Origin: Alphaproteobacteria bacterium UBA6178
Lineage (GTDB): Bacteria > Pseudomonadota > Alphaproteobacteria > Rickettsiales > UBA3002
Assembly: GCA_002422205.1 (NCBI GenBank)
Contig: DITS01000003.1
Coordinates: forward strand, 20,241-47,604
Direction of reading: 5' to 3'
DNA length: 27,364 nt
Positions 1 through 7,802 of the stretch are shown piece after piece. Numbering within the stretch: the stretch's first letter is position 1; every line of letters starts with the position of its first letter. Made by a program: the position numbers and the translations under genes. Under the pieces are notes generated by a model that saw nothing but the letters and a program-made list of their open reading frames with translations, ran no database searches and was not told the DNA's origin.

Positions 1-1218
1 ACGCCAAGCCCCGCCACCCCGCCCAACACGGGGTTATGGCTGGCACTGCTCTCAGCGTTGCTCGGCGGTATCATTCTCAATATCATGCCCTGCGTACTGC
101 CCATTCTCTCGCTTAAAGCGCTCAGTGTCGCAAAACATGCCCACACTAATCCAGCAGCCATTCGTGTGCAGGGCCTCGCCTACACGCTGGGCATTTTGCT
201 CACCTTCGCCATCATCGCCGGATTACTCATCGGACTGCAACAAGCAGGCCAAAGTGTCGGCTGGGGCTTCCAGCTGCAATCCCCGCCCTTTGTGGTCGCC
301 TTGGCCTATCTGCTCTTTCTCGTCGGGCTGAATTTATCGGGGTTGTTTCACCTGCCCACCCTGCTGGGCGGCATCACCGCCCGCACCCGCAACCCCTATG
401 CCGAATCTTTCTTCACCGGCATTCTTGCCACCTTGCTCGCCACCCCCTGCACCGCGCCCTTCATGGCCGCCGCGCTGGGCTACGCCATCACCCAGCCACC
501 CGCCATTGCGCTGGCTGTCTTCCTCTGCCTTGGCCTTGGCCTGGCATTGCCTTATTTGCTCATCTGCTTCGTGCCGCCTTTGCGTCGCCTGCTGCCCAAA
601 CCGGGCGCATGGATGGTGCGCTTCAAAGAACTCATGGCCTTCCCCATCTATGCCTCCGTCGCGTGGCTATTATGGGTTTTGGTGCAGCAATCCGGCGCGC
701 ATGGTCTGGCGCTCGCATTAACCGGCATGGTCCTCATTGCCTTCACCATCTGGCTATTGCCGCTGCTGGCTCGCCGCCGCGCAGTGCAAACCATCGCCTT
801 CATTCTGCTCGCCGCCATCATTATGTGGAGCATCAAGGGCCAGTCCGGCGACCAAAAAGGCATCCCGCAAAACGCCATGATATCGCAAGCGGAAACCTTT
901 TCGCAAAGCACCCTCGACCGCTACCGCGAGCAAGGCCGCCCGGTCTTCGTCTATGGCACCGCCGCATGGTGTATCACCTGCAAAGTCAATGAGCGCACCA
1001 CCTTAAAAAATGAAAAGGTAAATGCTGCCTTTGCCGAGCGCAACATCGCCATCCTGCGCGCCGACTGGACCAATTTTGACGACAACATCACCACCTATCT
1101 CAAAAGCTTTGGCCGCAACGGCGTACCCATTTATGTCTTCTACCCACCCAGTGGCGAGCCGCAATTGCTACCCCAAATCCTCACGCCGACCAGCGTGATC
1201 GACGCCACCCGATTTTAA
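1..1218 (+). CDS. Thiol:disulfide interchange protein, DsbD/ScsB family (C-terminal part)
   Basis: The reading frame is open from the first base of the window, so the 5' end lies outside; the first in-window start-like codon (TTG at 58) is inside a membrane helix and is not a real start. The visible part holds the DsbD-type transmembrane domain, with the two characteristic cysteine motifs MPCVLPILSLK near the left end and ATPCTAPFMAAALGYA about 120 residues later, several further hydrophobic helices, and a C-terminal periplasmic thioredoxin-like domain with the redox motif WCITCKVNE. Family members carry electrons from cytoplasmic thioredoxin across the inner membrane to periplasmic thiol proteins. 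The next gene starts 18 bases downstream on the same strand and encodes a secreted redoxin, a likely electron acceptor (inference). Whether it is DsbD or the ScsB subtype cannot be settled without the N-terminal domain. Confidence 0.9.
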   Translation, partial: TPSPATPPNTGLWLALLSALLGGIILNIMPCVLPILSLKALSVAKHAHTNPAAIRVQGLAYTLGILLTFAIIAGLLIGLQQAGQSVGWGFQLQSPPFVVALAYLLFLVGLNLSGLFHLPTLLGGITARTRNPYAESFFTGILATLLATPCTAPFMAAALGYAITQPPAIALAVFLCLGLGLALPYLLICFVPPLRRLLPKPGAWMVRFKELMAFPIYASVAWLLWVLVQQSGAHGLALALTGMVLIAFTIWLLPLLARRRAVQTIAFILLAAIIMWSIKGQSGDQKGIPQNAMISQAETFSQSTLDRYREQGRPVFVYGTAAWCITCKVNERTTLKNEKVNAAFAERNIAILRADWTNFDDNITTYLKSFGRNGVPIYVFYPPSGEPQLLPQILTPTSVIDATRF

Positions 1219-1236
1219 TCAACCACAGGAGGTTTT

Positions 1237-1839
1237 ATGCTTAAACATCTATCCGCTTTTTTACTGGCTGCAACACTACTAGCGGCACCCGCAGCCGCCG
1301 AGCCGGTCATCGGCCAACCCGCCCCCGATTTCGAAGCCACCGATAGCAATGGCACCACCATCAAGCTCAGCGAATTGAAAGGCAAGCCCATCGTCCTCGA
1401 ATGGACCAACGACAAATGCCCTTTCGTCGTCAAATACTACAAATCCGGCACCATGCAGCAAGTCCAGCGTACCGCAACCTCAATGGGCGCCACATGGCTC
1501 ACTGTCAATTCCAGCGCACCGGGTAAACAAGGCCATGTCGATGCGGATGGTGCCAATGCATTAATGACCACCAGCAACGCCACCCCCGCGCATTATCTGC
1601 TCGACCCCAACGGCACTATTGGCCGCGCCTATGATGCTAAAACCACACCCCACATGTATGTAATCGACGCCGAAGGCACTCTGGTTTATATGGGCGCCAT
1701 CGACGATAAACCAACCGCCGACATAGCCGATATCGACAGCGCCACCAACTATGTGCTCGCCGCACTCACATCCCTTAAAGACGGCAAGCCAATAGAACCA
1801 GCCAGCACCCAGCCCTATGGTTGCAACGTAAAATATTAA
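1237..1839 (+). CDS. Secreted redoxin-domain (AhpC/TSA-like) protein
   Basis: A 200-residue protein with an N-terminal signal peptide (hydrophobic run ending AAPAAAE, cleavage near residue 21), then a thioredoxin-fold redoxin domain: GQPAPDFEATDSNG near residue 26, the active-site segment TNDKCPFVVKYY around residue 57, and TTPHMYVIDAEG near residue 136 containing the fold's cis-proline. The C-terminus PYGCNVKY carries a second conserved Cys typical of this peroxiredoxin-like family. It probably acts in the periplasm as a thiol peroxidase or reductase; the substrate is unknown. The start is clear: AGGAGG at 1227-1232, four bases before ATG. It follows the DsbD-like gene by 18 bases and is probably in the same operon, so that DsbD could re-reduce its cysteines (inference). 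Confidence 0.85.
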   Translation: MLKHLSAFLLAATLLAAPAAAEPVIGQPAPDFEATDSNGTTIKLSELKGKPIVLEWTNDKCPFVVKYYKSGTMQQVQRTATSMGATWLTVNSSAPGKQGHVDADGANALMTTSNATPAHYLLDPNGTIGRAYDAKTTPHMYVIDAEGTLVYMGAIDDKPTADIADIDSATNYVLAALTSLKDGKPIEPASTQPYGCNVKY

Positions 1840-1848
1840 TGCATCTTC

Positions 1849-1876
1849 GCCCCTCTCTCCATTGTGGGAGAGGGGC
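1849..1876. terminator. Hairpin between convergent genes
   Basis: A 9-bp perfect stem (GCCCCTCTC pairing with GAGAGGGGC), extendable by a G-U and a C-G pair around a 6-base loop, lies in the 47-base gap between two convergent genes (stops at 1839 and 1887). There is no T-run on either side, so it may be a weak bidirectional terminator or simply an mRNA 3'-end hairpin. Confidence 0.5.
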
Positions 1877-1886
1877 ATATACCCTG

Positions 1887-2804
1887 TTAAGACTGCGACA
1901 GATTGACCACCGTGACACGACGGTTTTGCGAGCGGCCAAACTCGCTATCATTATCGGCCACCGGCTTGGATTCTCCAAAGCCCTGAATCGATAATCGCTC
2001 GGCGGCAATACCCAGCTGCTCACTCAAAACACGCATCACCCGCGCCGCACGGCGATAGGACAAATCAACATTATACGCATCCGTCCCCTTGGCATCGGTA
2101 TGCCCTTCGATACGAATCGGGGCATCGGCCAGCGCAGGCTCAGCCAGCGCCTTGGCCAGCTCCGTCACCTGTTGCCAGCCCTGCGCCGTCAACGTATCCT
2201 TATCAAAATCGAAATACACCGCCAGATTCATCGATGGGGTCGCTTGTGCGCTACGATCGGTAAGCGCCGCCGTGATATTGGTCGCAGGTACCGCCGAATC
2301 CACCCGGAAATCCACCGAATCCATATCCGTATTCACCAGCTTCACTTGTGAAAAATCCACCCCGCCGACACGGCTATTGCCAAAATCCGTATTGGTAAAG
2401 CTCGCGCCACTAAGCAAAGCGCCGCGCAGATCGCAATCAGTCATATCCACATTTGAAAAGCTGCTGCCGCGTAAATCGGCTCCGCGAAAATCAATATTGA
2501 TGAAATCCACATTCACAAAAGAGCTGCCGCGCAAATCCTGCGCCGACAAATCCAGATTGCTATAATCACCATTTACAAAACGCAGCGCTCCGGCCGATGC
2601 GGCAGGCGCGACACCGCCACCCGTATGACTACCACCCGCCGGACTACCATTGCGAATCGTAACACCGCCCGGACCCACGGACACTTTCTCATTCAGGGTT
2701 TCCACCACCACCCCGCGCGGGGTAATCTCCACCATTCCCTTTTGCGCATGAGCCACCGGTGCCATGCAAGTAACCGCCACACATAAAAACCACACTGATC
2801 GCAT
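1887..2804 (-). CDS. Pentapeptide-repeat / OmpA-like envelope protein
   Basis: A 305-residue secreted protein. The start at 2804 gives a clean signal peptide (MRSVWFLCVAVTCMAPVAHA) and has GGGGAG six bases upstream; an in-frame ATG 18 codons earlier lacks this support. After a short region comes a block of pentapeptide-like repeats, roughly residues 75-160, with five-residue periodicity (A-D-L-R-G, S-F-x-N-x-D-F), which in this family folds as a right-handed square beta-helix. The C-terminal ~115 residues are an OmpA-type peptidoglycan-binding domain: YFDFDKDTL, IEGHTDAKGTDAYN, LSYRRAARV, and GFGESKPVADN followed by RSQNRRV. The protein is probably periplasmic or outer-membrane-attached and tethered to peptidoglycan. 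Its specific role is unknown. It converges with the redoxin gene and is transcribed alone. Confidence 0.85.
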   Translation of the reverse strand: MRSVWFLCVAVTCMAPVAHAQKGMVEITPRGVVVETLNEKVSVGPGGVTIRNGSPAGGSHTGGGVAPAASAGALRFVNGDYSNLDLSAQDLRGSSFVNVDFINIDFRGADLRGSSFSNVDMTDCDLRGALLSGASFTNTDFGNSRVGGVDFSQVKLVNTDMDSVDFRVDSAVPATNITAALTDRSAQATPSMNLAVYFDFDKDTLTAQGWQQVTELAKALAEPALADAPIRIEGHTDAKGTDAYNVDLSYRRAARVMRVLSEQLGIAAERLSIQGFGESKPVADNDSEFGRSQNRRVTVVNLSQS

Positions 2805-2897
2805 ACTAACTCCCCATAAATAAACATTAATACAAAATGCACTGATGAATATCAGCACAATGATGTCATACGCAAGCCCGGCTTAAACCCTTCTGTT

Positions 2898-3647
2898 TTA
2901 ATTTCGCGTCATCGCGGGCTTAGCAACCGGCGCATAGGCGGGCCTTGCCTTGCCCTGACGCACAGGCTCTTTAACCGAAGCATAAATCTGCTTCTCCACC
3001 TCCATCACAATCACGCCGCCAATCATCGGAAACACCCAATGCAGCAAACGCAATACGGGGCGACTTAAACGCTGAATCCCACGTCGCTGGCTGGGCCATA
3101 CCTGCACCGCCATCTGGCTGTCGACATAAGTAAACTGCGCCGCACATAACGCATCACGCAGCTGTGACACACTATAAGGCTTGCCATACGAAAAGGGCGT
3201 ATTCGAAAAACTCGCCCAAATGCTACGGCGATTCGGCACACACACCATCAGCCGCCCCCCCGGTGTCAGCACCCGCCAGATTTCATTCAGCAGCCGCGCT
3301 TGCGATTCCGCATGCTCCAGCGCGTGCAACAACACCACGCGATTAATCAGATTATCCCGAAAAGGCAGTTGCTCTTCATCCACCAGCACGGTCCGGTTTG
3401 CCTGATGCGAAGGCCAATACACCGCCCCTTGCGCTGCGGGCATCAGCGGTATCAGCAGACAATCCCCCTGTGCCTCTTCGGCCAAATAAGGTCGCAACGC
3501 CGGATTGGCATAACCAAGCCCCACCGTCACATCGCCATGCAGCGCGGGCCAGTAGGCGTGCATAGCATCTTCCAGCGCCGCGCGCACCAGCCGCCCGAGC
3601 GCCGAGGCGTAAAATTGTCGCAATTGCATCACATCGGGTCTGATCAT
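2898..3647 (-). CDS. Class I SAM-dependent methyltransferase (methyltransf_11 type)
   Basis: About 249 residues from the chosen start. Rossmann-fold motifs are visible: glycine-containing motif I as VGLGYANPALRPY near residue 42, an acidic/aromatic segment LPFRDNLINRVVLLHALEH in the middle, and EIWRVLTPGGRLMVCVPNRRS, the typical post-motif II/III region. The substrate is unknown. I placed the start at 3647 (MIRPDVMQLRQFY) because this N-terminus (xRPDVxxLRxFYxSxLGR) matches how alphaproteobacterial members of this family usually begin, and because upstream in-frame starts (3668, 3701, 3773) would run toward or into the divergent pdxH gene at 3728. No good ribosome-binding site is visible for any candidate, so the start is uncertain. 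Confidence 0.75.
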   Translation of the reverse strand: MIRPDVMQLRQFYASALGRLVRAALEDAMHAYWPALHGDVTVGLGYANPALRPYLAEEAQGDCLLIPLMPAAQGAVYWPSHQANRTVLVDEEQLPFRDNLINRVVLLHALEHAESQARLLNEIWRVLTPGGRLMVCVPNRRSIWASFSNTPFSYGKPYSVSQLRDALCAAQFTYVDSQMAVQVWPSQRRGIQRLSRPVLRLLHWVFPMIGGVIVMEVEKQIYASVKEPVRQGKARPAYAPVAKPAMTRN

Positions 3648-3727
3648 GCCAATACTATGCACACGCATCCCCTGCTTGTCATGAACAAACAACAACGGCA
3701 TACTACGCAAGCACAAAGGAGGCACCG

Positions 3728-4309
3728 ATGGAAAAACCGCTCGAACTGTTTCATGAATGGATGCAGCAGGCAATAGACCATGAACATATCAGCGAACCCA
3801 CCGCCATGAGCCTCGCCACCGCCGCCAGCAGCGGCATGCCATCCTGCCGCATCGTGCTGCTCAAACAATATAATGAAAAAGGCTTCGTCTTCTACACCAA
3901 CCATGAAGGCCGTAAAAGCGACGAAATCAAAGCCAATCCGCAAGCTGCCCTGTGCTTTTACTGGATGCCGCTTGATCGCCAGATCCGTATCGAAGGCCAT
4001 GTCGAAAAAGTCAGCGACGAAGAAGCCGATTCCTATTTCGCCGGACGCGTGCGCGCCAGCCAGATTGGCGCATGGGCCTCGCGTCAGTCTCAGCCCATGG
4101 AACACGAAGCCAGCCTGTCCGATCGTATCAAAGCCTACGAGCAACAATTCGCCGGTCAAACCATTCCCCGCCCGTCACATTGGTCGGGTTGGCGCATTGT
4201 GCCCGAGCGCATCGAATTCTGGATACAGGGCGATTTCCGCATCCATGATCGGTGGGAATATACCAAAGATGCCGCCGGCAACTGGCTCAAAACGTCTCTC
4301 TACCCTTAA
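3728..4309 (+). CDS. pdxH: Pyridoxamine 5'-phosphate oxidase
   Basis: A 193-residue cytoplasmic FMN enzyme that oxidises pyridoxine/pyridoxamine 5'-phosphate to pyridoxal 5'-phosphate (vitamin B6 synthesis and salvage). Recognisable family segments: SLATAASSGMPSCRIVLLK (FMN-binding strand, residues ~27-46), GFVFYTNHEGRKSDEI with the FMN/PLP-contacting Lys, YWMPLDRQIRIEGHVEKV, SxxRASQIGAWASRQSQP, and the C-terminal WIQGDFRIHDRWEY and SLYP that are diagnostic for PdxH. Length is slightly shorter than the E. coli enzyme (218). AGGAGG at 3717-3722 lies five bases before ATG. It is divergent from the methyltransferase gene. Confidence 0.93.
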   Translation: MEKPLELFHEWMQQAIDHEHISEPTAMSLATAASSGMPSCRIVLLKQYNEKGFVFYTNHEGRKSDEIKANPQAALCFYWMPLDRQIRIEGHVEKVSDEEADSYFAGRVRASQIGAWASRQSQPMEHEASLSDRIKAYEQQFAGQTIPRPSHWSGWRIVPERIEFWIQGDFRIHDRWEYTKDAAGNWLKTSLYP

Positions 4310-4426
4310 AGCCATCCATAGCAACCGTCTTATTTTAGCACGCGACTAGCCAGCCCCATACGGCTTTTCTTGTCTGCACTGCTGCACCGGATTAGGCTCT
4401 CATTACACAAGCCAAATGGAGGATGC

Positions 4427-5479
4427 ATGCAGCAACACGGATTCTCGCTCCTCGAGCTGTCCATCGTGATCGTCATCATCGGATTGCTCAGCGCCATGGG
4501 GGTAGAAGCCTCCACCTATTATGCGCAGCGCACCCAGTTTGAAAACACCCAGTCCCGCATGGCCATCCTCAAAGATGCATTGCTGCGCTACACCGCCGAA
4601 CAAGGCCATTTCCCCTGCCCCGCCCGCCCCGTCGATACGCTCGGTATCGCCACCTATGGCCGCGCCAGCGATTGCAGCATCGCCCCCGCCGCAGGCTCCG
4701 GCATCACCCTCACCGGTGGCGTGCGCATCGGTGCCATTCCCTTCCGCGAGTTAAATTTACCGTCCGACTATGGCCATGACAGCTGGAACCAGAAATTCAT
4801 ATACGCCGTCACTAATTCACTGGCGATTGTCTCCAGCTTTGCTGCAAGCGAAGGCGCTATCAGTGTCTATGACGGCTATGGTAATAGCGTCTCCACCCCA
4901 CCCGATCAGGTCGCCTTCATCATCCTCAGCACGGGCCGCAACCGCGCCGGTAGCTATAGCGAGCAAGGCATACTGGGCACCGCCTGCCACACCACCACCG
5001 TCGAATCCGAAAATTGCGACAACGACACCCGGTTCAACGAAGCCGCCTTCAACAATGGTGAAAATGCCAGCAATTTTTATTACGACGATATGCTCGTATG
5101 GGGCACCAAATCATCGGCCACTGTCACCGGCAATGGCGGCTATCTCAACTACACATACAAAGGCATCACCACCGGCACCTATAGTGGCAATCAGCTGATG
5201 AAAGCCGATCAGGAATGCAAAAGTAAATTCGGCAATAATGCGCGCGTGCTGCGCCACTCCATGCTGTCGATGATCTCCACTCCGTCCATCGGGCAGGACG
5301 CATGGATTTTTTGCGACAAACCTCTCGGCTCGCCCGGCTGCACCGAAGGCGGCCAATACACCAACGGGTTATTAGTCTACGGCACCTATATCGACACCTC
5401 CGGTGCCATCAATTCGCTCAAAGCCACATTAGGAAATTTCCGCGCCGCTTGCGCCGATCATGAATGGATTCGCTCTTAA
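4427..5479 (+). CDS. Type IV prepilin-like protein
   Basis: A 350-residue protein with a class III (prepilin) signal: short leader MQQHG, then FSLLELSIVIVIIGLLSAMG, with Glu at position +5 of the mature chain and a hydrophobic N-terminal helix, the substrate pattern for a PilD/PulO-type prepilin peptidase. The remaining ~320 residues are a large extracytoplasmic domain with several Cys (CPARP, CHTTT, CDND, CDKP, CTEG, CADH) and no family I recognise. This is much longer than a major pilin (about 150), so a minor pilin or pseudopilin is more likely. The start at 4427 has GGAGG four bases upstream; the in-frame ATG at 4370 would add a charged leader and has no such site. No other pilus gene is present in the window. 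It ends three bases from a convergent lipoprotein gene with no terminator between. Confidence 0.75.
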   Translation: MQQHGFSLLELSIVIVIIGLLSAMGVEASTYYAQRTQFENTQSRMAILKDALLRYTAEQGHFPCPARPVDTLGIATYGRASDCSIAPAAGSGITLTGGVRIGAIPFRELNLPSDYGHDSWNQKFIYAVTNSLAIVSSFAASEGAISVYDGYGNSVSTPPDQVAFIILSTGRNRAGSYSEQGILGTACHTTTVESENCDNDTRFNEAAFNNGENASNFYYDDMLVWGTKSSATVTGNGGYLNYTYKGITTGTYSGNQLMKADQECKSKFGNNARVLRHSMLSMISTPSIGQDAWIFCDKPLGSPGCTEGGQYTNGLLVYGTYIDTSGAINSLKATLGNFRAACADHEWIRS

Positions 5480-5482
5480 GCG

Positions 5483-5761
5483 CTACATCCCGCTGCCCGA
5501 AAGCGCACCCGCAGGCTTTTCGCGGCTGGGTGTTGCCACCGTCCAGCCTTGCAAAAACATGCAATCGCTAAACAAGGTCACCAGTTGGGCATTACGGTCT
5601 TTATCCGTCATCATCGCCTGCGGATGAATATAACGGTGAATATCGCGCTCTGCCATATCCTGACAATTGTCGCGCTGCGCTAAATAGTCGCGCTGTACGC
5701 TGCTTTGGTTGGCACAGGCTGCAAGCAATAAAAGCCCGCTTATCATCATAATACGCATCAT
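5483..5761 (-). CDS. Small lipoprotein, last gene of the fliI-fliJ operon
   Basis: 92 residues with a lipoprotein signal: MMRIMMISGLLLLAAC, a good LAAC lipobox with the lipidated Cys at residue 16. The mature part is small and polar, with two further Cys (NCQDMAERD and SDCMFLQGW) that could form a disulfide, and a poorly conserved Pro/Ser tail. I do not recognise the family. Its ATG overlaps the TGA of fliJ (ATGA), so it is almost certainly translated with fliJ, suggesting an envelope role linked to the flagellum, but this is inference from position only. Confidence 0.7.
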   Translation of the reverse strand: MMRIMMISGLLLLAACANQSSVQRDYLAQRDNCQDMAERDIHRYIHPQAMMTDKDRNAQLVTLFSDCMFLQGWTVATPSREKPAGALSGSGM

Positions 5762-6171
5762 ACATTATTGGCAAACTTGCGCAAGCCAACCTCATCCAGT
5801 TGTTGTTGTTCCTTCTTCGCCTTCGCCTGTGCCTCGCGCAGCAAATGCCGCTCATAGGCAATCTCAAATTTTTTCATCTCGGCAAAGCGTGATTGAATCT
5901 CGATTTGCTGCTCTTGAATTTGCTGCTCCAGCTTCACAATCCGCACGGCCACCTCTTTCTGACGGCGCTTGATCGCATCAGAGAAATTGCCAAAAAATCC
6001 ACGCATTTCCCCCAGCTCATCCGCTGTGGCCAATTCATGCAACAGCTCGTCCTGCATGCGCTGCACCGCACCAATCAAATCGTCACGTTTCGATTCAATC
6101 AATGCCACTTCGCGGCGCAACCGGTCCAGCTCGCGCTTATGCATGCGAATCAGAGTCTTTAAACTTTTCAT
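5758..6171 (-). CDS. fliJ: Flagellar export chaperone FliJ-like
   Basis: 137 residues, almost entirely helical and charged, with no hydrophobic segment: an N-terminal MKSLKTLIRMHKRELDRLRRE and a long antiparallel coiled coil ending near FEIAYERHLLREAQA. Size and composition match FliJ, the stalk-like protein that contacts the FliI ATPase ring and FlhA in the flagellar type III export apparatus. Sequence identity in this family is low, so the call relies largely on position: its ATG overlaps the fliI stop codon (ATGA), the classic fliI-fliJ arrangement. Confidence 0.85.
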   Translation of the reverse strand: MKSLKTLIRMHKRELDRLRREVALIESKRDDLIGAVQRMQDELLHELATADELGEMRGFFGNFSDAIKRRQKEVAVRIVKLEQQIQEQQIEIQSRFAEMKKFEIAYERHLLREAQAKAKKEQQQLDEVGLRKFANNV

Positions 6172-7544
6172 AACTCAGCGGCCTTCACAGAGGTTAATTT
6201 TTCGCGCCAATTCTCAAATCCCAGCACCGCCGCCAACGCATCATAGCTTTCATCCAGCGATATCGACTCTTCTTTTTTCTGCCGAATGAATTGTTCTATC
6301 TGCGGGTAATATTGAATCGCGTGATCGACCTCACGGTCACTGCCACGGCGATACGCACCCAACCGGATCATCTCCGCCATATCCTCATAGGTGCTCATCA
6401 AATTCCGCGCCACTTGCAGCAACATATTTTCGGCCTCGTCATTACAATCCGGCAGCATCCGCGACACGCTTTTCAACACATCCACACTCGGATAGCGACC
6501 ACGTTGCGCAATCGCACGGCTAAGCACAATATGCCCGTCTAAAATCCCCCGCGCCGCATCCGAAATCGGCTCATTATCATCATCGCCTTCCACTAATACC
6601 GAAAATAATCCGGTGATCGAACCGCTGCCCACCAGCCCCGGCCCGGCGCGCTCCAGCAGCTTGGGCAATTCAGCAAACACCGTCGGCGTATAGCCTTTGG
6701 TGGTCGGCGGCTCACCCGCCGATAATCCAATCTCGCGCTGCGCCATCGCAAAGCGCGTCACACTATCCATCAAGCATAAAACATCTTTGCTCTGGTCACG
6801 AAAATACTCGGCGATCGTCAGCGTCAGATACGCCGCCTGCCGCCGCATCAGCGCCGATTCGCTCGACGTCGACACCACCACCACCGAGCGTGCCAACCCC
6901 TCTTCGCCCAAATCATCTTCAATAAATTCCTGCACCTCGCGGCCACGCTCGCCCACCAGCCCGATTACATTCACATCCGCCGTCGAATAACGCGCCAGCA
7001 TCGACATCAGAATCGATTTCCCCACGCCCGATCCAGCAAAAATACCCATTCGCTGCCCGCGTGAGCAGGTCAAAAACGCGTTCAGCACCTTAATGCCCAA
7101 ATCCAGCTTGCCCTTCACCCGCGCGCGGTCACTTGCGCGTGGTGGATCATTGCGCAACAAATAAGGTTGTATGCCCAGTGGTAACGGCCCTTTCCCATCA
7201 ATCGGGTTGCCCATCGCATCCAGCACACGGCCCAGCCATGCCTCACAAGGCTGCACCGCCGATTCGCGCTGCTCCAGCAACACGTCAGCCCCCGGCCCCA
7301 CCCCTTCAAGCGATTGAAACGGCATCAAAAGCGCGGCTTTGTGCTGAAAACCCACCACTTCACATAAAATATCCGGCCCACCAGAGGCATGCTTGATGCG
7401 GCAACGCGAGCCAATCTGCAACGCATGCTCAATACCGGTGCATTCCGCCAGCAAACCCTTTACCGCCGTAATTTTACCGGTCAGGACATAATCCTGTAAA
7501 CGGCTGATCTCATTATTGAATTGTTCGATAAGCTGGAGTGCCAA
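6168..7544 (-). CDS. fliI: Flagellum-specific export ATPase FliI
   Basis: Hexameric ATPase of the flagellar type III export apparatus at the inner face of the membrane. From the chosen start it is 458 residues: an N-terminal beta-barrel-like region, Walker A AGSGVGKS at about 170-177, catalytic Glu in VGERGREVQEF near 199, Walker B VLCLMD ending near 260, and the highly conserved REIGLSAGEPPTTKGYTPTVF. The export-type GRYPSVDVLKSVSR near the C-terminus separates it from F1 ATPases. Start choice: a GTG at 7577 is possible but has no Shine-Dalgarno site and sits where transcription from a TATAAT at 7583-7588 would begin; the TTG at 7544 has AAGAGGA eight bases upstream and gives a normal-length N-terminus, so I prefer it. 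Overlaps fliJ by four bases. Confidence 0.93.
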   Translation of the reverse strand: MALQLIEQFNNEISRLQDYVLTGKITAVKGLLAECTGIEHALQIGSRCRIKHASGGPDILCEVVGFQHKAALLMPFQSLEGVGPGADVLLEQRESAVQPCEAWLGRVLDAMGNPIDGKGPLPLGIQPYLLRNDPPRASDRARVKGKLDLGIKVLNAFLTCSRGQRMGIFAGSGVGKSILMSMLARYSTADVNVIGLVGERGREVQEFIEDDLGEEGLARSVVVVSTSSESALMRRQAAYLTLTIAEYFRDQSKDVLCLMDSVTRFAMAQREIGLSAGEPPTTKGYTPTVFAELPKLLERAGPGLVGSGSITGLFSVLVEGDDDNEPISDAARGILDGHIVLSRAIAQRGRYPSVDVLKSVSRMLPDCNDEAENMLLQVARNLMSTYEDMAEMIRLGAYRRGSDREVDHAIQYYPQIEQFIRQKKEESISLDESYDALAAVLGFENWREKLTSVKAAEL

Positions 7545-7582
7545 AGCGGAGTTCCTCTTAATAAAGGTGACAGACACGCCCC

Positions 7583-7610
7583 ATTATAGCAAAGACACGG
7601 ATTTAATCCA
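7583..7610 (-). promoter_or_regulatory. fliI: Candidate sigma70-type promoter for fliI
   Basis: On the minus strand a perfect TATAAT (7583-7588) lies 16 bases from a poor -35 (TGGATT, 7605-7610). Its start point would fall near 7576, placing the fliI GTG at the transcript's first bases and favouring the TTG at 7544. The -35 is weak, so the call is tentative; a CtrA-controlled promoter reading from the shared 7578-7802 region is the alternative. Confidence 0.35.
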
Positions 7611-7742
7611 CTGGATTATAGTTATTTTTCCTTAAGCCTCTGAATCACTTATCATTCGCTTGCGCGGCAGAAATGTATCAGAGTGATAAAATACACATCC
7701 CCTTGTCATATTTTCTTTATTTGTGATTGTTAATTTTTTATG

Positions 7743-7784
7743 TTAAGACTATATTAACAACTTAAAAAGTTAATAAATCATTAA
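7743..7784 (+). promoter_or_regulatory. ctrA: Two perfect CtrA-binding boxes upstream of ctrA
   Basis: Two exact TTAA-N7-TTAA sites, the established CtrA recognition motif, lie at 7743-7757 (spacer GACTATA) and 7770-7784 (spacer TAAATCA), 27 bases apart start to start. Additional TTAA half-sites occur at 7730-7733 and 7762-7765. The second box ends one base before the ctrA Shine-Dalgarno (GAGGGGG, 7786-7792), so binding there would sit over or just downstream of a promoter and would fit autoregulation, possibly repression. The same region also separates ctrA from the divergent fliI operon and could control both. Confidence 0.8.
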
Positions 7785-7802
7785 TGAGGGGGTGTGCCTA
7801 CC

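Noticed and set aside
3648..3773. N-terminal extension of the methyltransferase to 3773
   Set aside because: Overlaps the pdxH start and its Shine-Dalgarno site; extension has no family similarity that I can see.
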